The notes under the pieces are model-generated. The model saw only the letters and a list, made by a program, of their open reading frames with translations. It did no database searches and was not told where the DNA came from. A program made the position numbers and the translations under genes. This document shows positions 13,288 to 18,418 of a stretch of DNA of 18,418 nt, in pieces (position 1 is the stretch's first letter; each line of letters opens with the position of its first letter). The stretch covers positions 1 through 18,418 of the forward strand of contig CAZQYB010000039.1 of NCBI GenBank assembly GCA_964597535.1, in the 5' to 3' direction. The DNA is from CAZQYB01 sp964597535 (GTDB taxonomy: Bacteria > Planctomycetota > Phycisphaerae > Sedimentisphaerales > Anaerobacaceae).

Positions 13288-13962
13288 ATGGGAGTTTTAA
13301 ACAGGTTTTTCGCCCCACCAGTATTTGCTCAACTGCACGAGCATTCGAAAAAGGTGCATACGTGTGTTGAGCTTCTGCGCCCTCTGGCGAAGGCACTGGT
13401 GGATGAGGACTATGAAAAGATTGAGGAATTGCACAACCTGATGTCGAAGACCGAGCATGAGGCGGACCAGATCAAAACGACGCTGCGTGATAATATTACC
13501 AAGATGTACTTTCTTTCGGTAGGGCGGTCGGAGTTAAGCCGGTTCCTGGCCTATCAGGATGATGTGGCGGATGCAGCGGAGGATTTCGCCGTTGTGCTGA
13601 TGCTGCGCAAGACCAAAGTGCCAAAGGAACTAAAAACTGACTTTCTGGCATTTGTGGAGCGGGTTATCAACATCAGCGAACACCTGATGAATATTGCCGA
13701 GAAGCTTTCTGTCCTTGCCGAGGCCGCCTTTAGAGGCAGGGAAGCCGCGGAGATGATGAAAGCTATCGAAAGAATTGGCGAAGAAGAATGGCAGGTTGAC
13801 CGGCTTGAAAGAAAATTTGCCCGGCGTTTCTACAGTATGGAGGACAAGATTGACCCCCTCACCCTCGTTTTCCTCGACAAGTATTGTAAAGCACTCGGCG
13901 CTGTCTCCAATAACGCCGAGAAGACCGCCAAGTACCTGCGCCTCATCATTCGCAAGAAATAG
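13288..13962 (+). CDS. DUF47 / PhoU-fold accessory protein of a PiT phosphate transporter
   Basis: This 224-residue cytoplasmic all-helical protein belongs to the DUF47 (TIGR00153-like) group that is nearly always encoded directly before a PiT transporter and is thought to control it. The frame is open from a TTG at 13270, but the ATG at 13288 has AAAGGAGAG immediately upstream, so I start there. Characteristic segments are NRFFAPPVFAQLHEHSKKVH near the N-terminus, EHEADQIKTTL, SRFLAYQDDVADAAEDFAVV and, near the C-terminus, LDKYCKALGAVSNNAEKTAK, with EHEAD and QDDVADAAED the acidic metal-binding type motifs of PhoU folds. The pit gene follows 32 bases later. Confidence 0.9.
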   Translation: MGVLNRFFAPPVFAQLHEHSKKVHTCVELLRPLAKALVDEDYEKIEELHNLMSKTEHEADQIKTTLRDNITKMYFLSVGRSELSRFLAYQDDVADAAEDFAVVLMLRKTKVPKELKTDFLAFVERVINISEHLMNIAEKLSVLAEAAFRGREAAEMMKAIERIGEEEWQVDRLERKFARRFYSMEDKIDPLTLVFLDKYCKALGAVSNNAEKTAKYLRLIIRKK

Positions 13963-13994
13963 TTGGTCATCACCCAAAGGAGCACGCTGTTTTT

Positions 13995-15239
13995 ATGGAA
14001 ATCCTCGTCATCGCGGCAATTATCATTGGCTTGTATATGGCCTGGAATATTGGGGCCAACGATGTGGCGAATTCGATGGCGTGCGCGGTTGGGTCAAAAG
14101 CGATGACTGTCTTCTGGGCGGTGGTCCTGGCCGCCATCTGCAATTTCTGGGGAGCTGTCCTTGTCGGCAGCCACGTTACCGATACCGTTCGCAGCGGGAT
14201 AATAGATACGCAGGCCTTCACCCATGACCCCTATATGCTTGCCCGCGGCATGGCTTGCGCGCTGCTCGCTGCGGCGGTGTGGTTAAATCTGGCCACTTAC
14301 TTTGGCATGCCGGTCTCTACCACGCATTCCATCGTCGGAGCCATTATCGGATTTGGAATTCTGGAAGCTGGAGTTGGGCACATTCACTGGGATAAACTGG
14401 GCGCGATTGTAGCCAGTTGGTTTATCTCGCCGCTGGCAGGGGGGATAATGGCCTTTGTCATATTCAAACTAATCTCGCGTTATATCCTGTCGGCTGAGAA
14501 ACCAGCGGTGGCGGCGAGGAAAGGCGTTCCGGTTTGTGTCTTTTTCACGTTTGCCATAATAATTTTGTCCATTATTTATAAAGGCCTGGAGAACATACAT
14601 CTTGACCTTGATGCTCCCGGGGCAATCGCCCTGAGTGTTTTGGGTGGACTTATCGCCGCAGGTATATCAGCATTGTTTATCGGAAGAAATCGTAACAGCA
14701 GGGGGGTGCTAACTATGGAGCAGGAACTGACGCAGGTGGAGAAAGCCTTTGTTGTGCCGGTAATCATCAGTTCGTGTACGGTAGCGTTCGCGCAGGGGGC
14801 CAACGATGTGGCCAATGCGGTCGGGCCGCTCGCCGCCGTTGTTGAAATCGTCAGGAACAACTCAATACCTGGGCAAGTCTCTGTGAGTATATGGTTTTTG
14901 GTCCTCGGCGGTCTCGGTATTGCTATTGGCCTGGCTACTTTCGGGTACAGGGTAATGCGTGTGGTCGGGACCAAGGTAACAGAGATTACCCCTTCGCGTG
15001 GTGTTGCAGCTAACATAGCCGGTATGGCAACGGTGCTGGCCTTTTCGAAGATGGGCCTTCCCATATCGACAACCCACACCATAGTTGGCGCGATTTTAGG
15101 TGTGGGATTGGCCCGTGGTATCACCGCTATCAACCGAAAAGTAGTCGGGGCAATCTTTACTTCATGGATTGCAACCGTCCCGATTGCCGCAGCATTGACC
15201 GTCCTGTTTTACCTCATCGCCAAATGGTTATTTTGGTGA
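13995..15239 (+). CDS. pit: Low-affinity inorganic phosphate transporter, PiT family
   Basis: This 414-residue inner-membrane protein, with about ten hydrophobic spans, imports phosphate driven by H+ or Na+, usually as a metal-phosphate complex. The inverted-repeat architecture is clear: GANDVANS (20-27) and MPVSTTHSIVGAIIG (105-119) in the first half are mirrored by GANDVANAVGP (268-278) and LPISTTHTIVGAILG (355-369) in the second. A charged cytoplasmic loop lies around 230-250. The length is on the short side but complete for bacterial members. The ATG at 13995 has AAAGGAG upstream at a longish 12-base spacing, and the preceding DUF47 gene ends 32 bases earlier, so the two form the standard DUF47-pit operon. 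It may add to, or replace under other conditions, the NptA-type symporter encoded just upstream. Confidence 0.95.
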   Translation: MEILVIAAIIIGLYMAWNIGANDVANSMACAVGSKAMTVFWAVVLAAICNFWGAVLVGSHVTDTVRSGIIDTQAFTHDPYMLARGMACALLAAAVWLNLATYFGMPVSTTHSIVGAIIGFGILEAGVGHIHWDKLGAIVASWFISPLAGGIMAFVIFKLISRYILSAEKPAVAARKGVPVCVFFTFAIIILSIIYKGLENIHLDLDAPGAIALSVLGGLIAAGISALFIGRNRNSRGVLTMEQELTQVEKAFVVPVIISSCTVAFAQGANDVANAVGPLAAVVEIVRNNSIPGQVSVSIWFLVLGGLGIAIGLATFGYRVMRVVGTKVTEITPSRGVAANIAGMATVLAFSKMGLPISTTHTIVGAILGVGLARGITAINRKVVGAIFTSWIATVPIAAALTVLFYLIAKWLFW

Positions 15240-15260
15240 GCCGCTGCTCGAAATAAAGTA

Positions 15261-15289
15261 TTGCCAATCCCGCAATATAAAGGTACAAT
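15261..15289 (+). promoter_or_regulatory. Predicted promoter giving a leaderless nfeD mRNA
   Basis: TTGCCA (15261-15266), a 17-base spacer and TACAAT (15284-15289) make a near-consensus sigma-70 promoter, five of six bases in each hexamer or nearly so. The ATG of the long nfeD gene lies 8 bases after the -10 box, which predicts a transcript starting at or next to the start codon. The nearest purine stretch (AAAGG, 15279-15283) is too far upstream, and partly inside the promoter, to be a ribosome site. Confidence 0.55.
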
Positions 15290-15297
15290 TTCTTAAT

Positions 15298-16836
15298 ATG
15301 AAGAATTCGCTTCGACAAACCGTGATTGTTTTGTTGTCTCTGCTGTTGTTCCAGGCCCCGGCTATAACGGCCGAGCCGAATAACTCTCGACAGGATTTAC
15401 CGAGCGTAAAAGCTGCGGTAATTATCTGCAAGGGCCTGATTGATGAAGGGCTGTTCAAATCCATCCAGCGCAGAACGAAAATAGCTCTCAATGAAAACGC
15501 CGAATACTTAATATATGAGATAAGCACGTATGGAGGTTTGGTTGCGGCGGCGGATGAAATATCCAAATACTTCATACTCGACATAAGCAAAAAAGCCCAT
15601 ACCGTTGCCTATGTGACCACCGAGGCCATATCTGCCGGTGCAATGATTAGTGTCTCCTGTCAGGACATAATAATGCTTGAGAATACCACCATAGGCTGCA
15701 GTGCTCCGATTCTATTGGGTCAGAAGCTCGAGGGTGCCGAGCGCGAAAAAACCGAGAGCTTTATACGTTCGACGTTTGACCGTGCAGCAAAAGCAAACAA
15801 CTACCCCGCTGCCTTGCTGCAGGCTATGGTAAGCATACACAAAAAAGTTTACAGGGTGAAAAATCTGCAAACCGGCGAATATGAATTCTTTGAGGATGAG
15901 CAGATGCCAAAAGACCCAAATCAATACGCTCTTGAAGCCAAAAAACTAATCATTAGTGACAAGGAGCTTCTAACGCTGACCGCCTCTGACGCCTTTGAAT
16001 ACGGCATAGCCAGGGCGGTCGTCAACGACAGGGCGGCGGTGCTTGACTTTTTGGCCGAACGTGATGGGGTGACTTTTTCCGGCCCTCCAATGGTGCTGCG
16101 CACAAACTGGTCGGAAGAGATGGTGCGGAAGGTTAATCATCCGGCAGTAATGGGTGTGCTGTTTATGATTGCACTGTTAGGGGTATATATTGAACTTAAC
16201 ACACCTGGGGTCGGTTTGCCCGGCCTGGCAGCGGTTATATGTTTTGCAGTTATAATTGGCAGTAAGTACCTTGTCGGCTTGGCTAATTGGATGGAAGTAG
16301 CATTATTTGTCACGGGTATAATCCTGCTGACGGTGGAAATTTTCGTACTGCCCGGCTTCGGCATCGCTGGTTTCCTGGGGATAATGTGTATCTTCATCGG
16401 ATTATTTGGTATGCTCATCAAAAATCCGCCTGGCAGACTTCCCTGGCCCGAAGGACCCGAAAACTGGGATTTATTTCTGGGTAGTGTCTTGGGCTTATTA
16501 TTTGGGTTTTTGGGATTTATTCTCTCGGCGTGGCTGTTGACAAAATACCTGCCTAAATTGCAGTTTCTTAGCGGTCTCACGCTTGCGCCGACGGCGGCAA
16601 AGCAGGGCACTGAAATGGAAGTGAGTATGACCGCACCACCTGAAAGTGAAATCCTGAGCGTAAATGTGGGCGACCTCGGCGAGGTAGCTTCAACACTACG
16701 GCCCACAGGAAAAGCAAAATTCGGAGATGCAATAATTGATGTCGTTGCTGAAGCCGAGTTCCTTGACAAAGGAACCAAAATTGAGATAATCGAAATTTGC
16801 GGCAACAGAGTTATAGTCAGAACTGCAGAGAATTAA
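15298..16836 (+). CDS. Long NfeD protein: membrane-bound ClpP-class serine protease with NfeD OB domain
   Basis: The 512-residue protein starts with a signal peptide (MKNSLRQ..., cleavage near ITA-E, 25/26). A ClpP/SppA-like protease domain follows (about 36-255). The oxyanion-type glycines lie in STYGG (76-80), the nucleophile is S112 in ISAGAMIS, and the probable general base is K151 in EREKTESF, aligning with the Ser-Lys dyad of the archaeal 1510-N protease. Four or more membrane spans occupy about 283-415. A C-terminal NfeD OB-fold domain is at about 450-510 (GDLGEVASTLRPTGKAKFGD). Family members cleave membrane-protein tails and work with stomatin/flotillin proteins; this gene precedes a short nfeD and floA, supporting that partnership. 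It is 58 bases after pit but carries its own promoter, with the ATG only 8 bases after the -10 box and no Shine-Dalgarno. Confidence 0.9.
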   Translation: MKNSLRQTVIVLLSLLLFQAPAITAEPNNSRQDLPSVKAAVIICKGLIDEGLFKSIQRRTKIALNENAEYLIYEISTYGGLVAAADEISKYFILDISKKAHTVAYVTTEAISAGAMISVSCQDIIMLENTTIGCSAPILLGQKLEGAEREKTESFIRSTFDRAAKANNYPAALLQAMVSIHKKVYRVKNLQTGEYEFFEDEQMPKDPNQYALEAKKLIISDKELLTLTASDAFEYGIARAVVNDRAAVLDFLAERDGVTFSGPPMVLRTNWSEEMVRKVNHPAVMGVLFMIALLGVYIELNTPGVGLPGLAAVICFAVIIGSKYLVGLANWMEVALFVTGIILLTVEIFVLPGFGIAGFLGIMCIFIGLFGMLIKNPPGRLPWPEGPENWDLFLGSVLGLLFGFLGFILSAWLLTKYLPKLQFLSGLTLAPTAAKQGTEMEVSMTAPPESEILSVNVGDLGEVASTLRPTGKAKFGDAIIDVVAEAEFLDKGTKIEIIEICGNRVIVRTAEN

Positions 16837-16872
16837 ACTAATAAGCTGTTGAATCTGGAAAGGGATGAGCTA

Positions 16873-17367
16873 ATGGGTTGGTGGCTTGCTTTTGCTTTCT
16901 TTTTGTATTTCGCGTGTGCTGCCCTGATACTAACTGAAGTGTTTGTGCCAAGCGGTGGGCTGATAAGTATTTGTGCGCTCGCCTGTTTAATTGGCGGCAT
17001 TGCGATTTTCTTCCATTACAGCCAAACTGCTGGTTGCATAGGCGTACTTGCCGCCCTTGTAATGATACCGTCGGTTTTGGTAATCGCTTACAAAATATTC
17101 CCGAAAACCAGATTCGGTAAGGCCGTTACACTCACACCCCCGAAACGACAGCACGGCGATGCCATACCTGATACTACCGAACTAAAAGAGCTGCTTGGTG
17201 CCGTCGGTCTTGTACTAACCCCGCTGCGGCCGGTGGGAATGTGCGATTTCTCCGGACAAAGGGTTGAATGTGTAGCCGAAGGCGGTTATGTTGATAAAGG
17301 TGGAAAGGTTGAAGTTATTCACGTGCAGGGAACACAGCTAACTGTTCGTGTGGTCGAAGAAACTTAA
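16873..17367 (+). CDS. Short NfeD-like membrane protein
   Basis: Two or three membrane spans (about residues 1-75, MGWWLAFAFFLYFACAALIL onward, with the EVFVPSGG turn typical of NfeD) are followed by an OB-fold domain (about 105-163: LLGAVGLVLTPLRPVG and VDKGGKVEVIHVQGTQLTV). The frame is open from a TTG at 16849, but GGAAAGGG at 16857-16864 places the start at ATG 16873, giving 164 residues. It has no protease domain, so it corresponds to the truncated NfeD class that accompanies flotillins. It begins 36 bases after the long nfeD and ends 15 bases before floA. With the long NfeD it gives this operon two OB domains that might contact FloA rings; this is inference from known NfeD-flotillin pairing. 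Confidence 0.88.
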   Translation: MGWWLAFAFFLYFACAALILTEVFVPSGGLISICALACLIGGIAIFFHYSQTAGCIGVLAALVMIPSVLVIAYKIFPKTRFGKAVTLTPPKRQHGDAIPDTTELKELLGAVGLVLTPLRPVGMCDFSGQRVECVAEGGYVDKGGKVEVIHVQGTQLTVRVVEET

Positions 17368-17382
17368 TGAAAGGACAAAAAA

Positions 17383-18396
17383 ATGTATGATATAACAAAT
17401 ACAATCTTGGCAGTTGAGGATATTGGAAAAGTCATCGGAATAATAGTCGTAATCATCCTCGCGGTTCTTGGCTTAGTAATCTTACTACTTGTATTAAAGT
17501 TTGCCAGACTGTGGTTACAGGCATTCTTTTCCAGAGCTAATGTAAAACTATCTGAGCTTGTTGGAATGTGGCTGAGGAAGGTCGATGCCAGGACCATAGT
17601 TCTGAGCAAGATAATGGGAGTACAGGCGGGCTTAGAACTTACCACCAGGGATTTGGAAAGCCATTATCTGGCCCACGGCAACGTTCCAAACGTTGTTCGT
17701 GCCCTAATCGCCGCCAACAGGGCAAATATCGATTTATCCTTGCAGACGGCAACCGCAATCGACCTGGCAGGGCGTGACATCCTCGAGGCCGTCCAGACCA
17801 GCGTAAACCCCAGGGTTATCGATTGCCCCGACCCGGAGAAGAGCAGAGGTACTATTGACGCAGTCGCTCAGGACGGCATCCAGTTAAAAGCAAAGGCACG
17901 CGTTACCGTCCGCGCAAATATTGAACGGCTGGTAGGCGGTGCAACTCAGGAAACAATTATCGCCCGTGTCGGCGAAGGAATCGTTACTACAATCGGCAGT
18001 GCCATAACGTACAAAAGCGTTCTGGAAAATCCGGACGAAATTTCCAAGTCGGTTTTGTCCAAGGGGCTTGACGCGGGAACGGCTTACGAGATTTTGTCTA
18101 TTGATATTGCCGATGTCGATGTAGGCGAGAATATCGGTGCCGCACTCCAGAAGGCCCAGGCCTATGCCGATTTGGAAAGAGCAAAGGCCGAGGCGGAAAA
18201 ACGCAGGGCAATGGCAGTAGCACGCGAGCAGGAGATGAGGGCTCTCGTGGTAGAAAACGAATCAAAAGTCCCGCTGGCCATAGCTGAGGCCTTCCAGAAG
18301 GGCAACCTCGGCATTATGGACTATTATCGAATAAAAAATATAGGTGCTGATACCTCAATGCGGGAATCCATCGCAAAGCCGAAAAAGAAAGAATAG
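17383..18396 (+). CDS. floA: Flotillin-like protein FloA
   Basis: This bacterial flotillin of the UPF0365/YqfA family organises functional membrane microdomains. The 337-residue length is standard. An N-terminal hydrophobic hairpin or span lies at about 17-48. The SPFH-type region contains GVQAGLELTTRDLESHYLAH (79-98), NVPNVVRALIAANRA (100-114) and VNPRVIDCPDP (141-151). A helical, coiled-coil-prone stretch with alternating Ala/Glu/Lys/Arg follows (about 255-290, QAYADLERAKAEAEKRRAMA), and the conserved tail is IMDYYRIKNIGADTSMRESI. AAAGGA lies about 8 bases before the ATG. It is the third gene after long nfeD and short nfeD, matching the known nfeD-floA arrangement (yqeZ-yqfA in Bacillus). 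Its stop is 22 bases from the window end. Confidence 0.95.
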   Translation: MYDITNTILAVEDIGKVIGIIVVIILAVLGLVILLLVLKFARLWLQAFFSRANVKLSELVGMWLRKVDARTIVLSKIMGVQAGLELTTRDLESHYLAHGNVPNVVRALIAANRANIDLSLQTATAIDLAGRDILEAVQTSVNPRVIDCPDPEKSRGTIDAVAQDGIQLKAKARVTVRANIERLVGGATQETIIARVGEGIVTTIGSAITYKSVLENPDEISKSVLSKGLDAGTAYEILSIDIADVDVGENIGAALQKAQAYADLERAKAEAEKRRAMAVAREQEMRALVVENESKVPLAIAEAFQKGNLGIMDYYRIKNIGADTSMRESIAKPKKKE

Positions 18397-18418
18397 AAGC
18401 AGTGATTTGTGAATAGTG

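Overview
This window most likely comes from a planctomycete of the Phycisphaerae/Sedimentisphaerales kind, at roughly 50% GC by eye. Three things suggest this. A small basic protein resembles the Planctomycetes/Verrucomicrobia/Chlamydiae family. A large secreted protein ends in a dockerin-like double calcium-loop module and carries the SPSPAN...LSWNGG / TYYWQVV...GPVWSFTT type of Fn3-like domain common in that group. An ECF sigma factor is paired with a membrane-anchored von Willebrand A protein. The lineage is inferred from family recall, not from a search.

Layout. Positions 1-2023 (+) hold a sugar-nucleotide and housekeeping run: the 3' end of glucose-6-phosphate isomerase, mannose-1-phosphate guanylyltransferase and the RuvX/YqgF nuclease. 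Positions 2100-8425 form a minus-strand accessory block. In transcription order it contains a secreted chymotrypsin-fold serine protease with P-domain, PPC and dockerin-like modules (8425-6158), an ECF sigma factor (5974-5393), and a YfbK-like VWA/DUF3520 protein with one membrane span that overlaps the sigma gene by ATGA (5396-3249). A decayed coding stretch follows (3184-2798), then an unrecognised two-span membrane protein (2769-2224) lying between two diverged 27-bp direct repeats, and finally a rho-independent terminator facing the minus strand. Positions 8907-9906 (+) hold a single-span protein with a SPOR-like tail and the small basic protein. From 10160 (+) come a class I aminotransferase and a Na+/phosphate symporter fused to a PhoU-like domain, then a DUF47-PiT phosphate transport pair. 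The window closes with a long NfeD (membrane ClpP-class protease), a short NfeD and the flotillin FloA.

How the genes work together. The isomerase and guanylyltransferase both act on the path from fructose-6-phosphate to GDP-mannose. The ECF/VWA pair looks like a transmembrane signalling unit in which the VWA protein may act as anti-sigma factor or sensor; the nearby secreted protease could be a target, but no promoter evidence ties them. Two different phosphate transporters, each with its own PhoU-fold partner, sit next to each other. NfeD-NfeD-FloA is a membrane-microdomain module.

The most interesting observations are a protease domain that appears to be inserted inside an Fn3-like fold, the sigma/VWA pair, two promoters placed so close to their ATG codons that leaderless transcripts are predicted (aminotransferase and long nfeD), and the repeat-flanked small membrane protein beside a decayed gene. 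No rRNA, tRNA, CRISPR array, insertion sequence or phage gene was seen.
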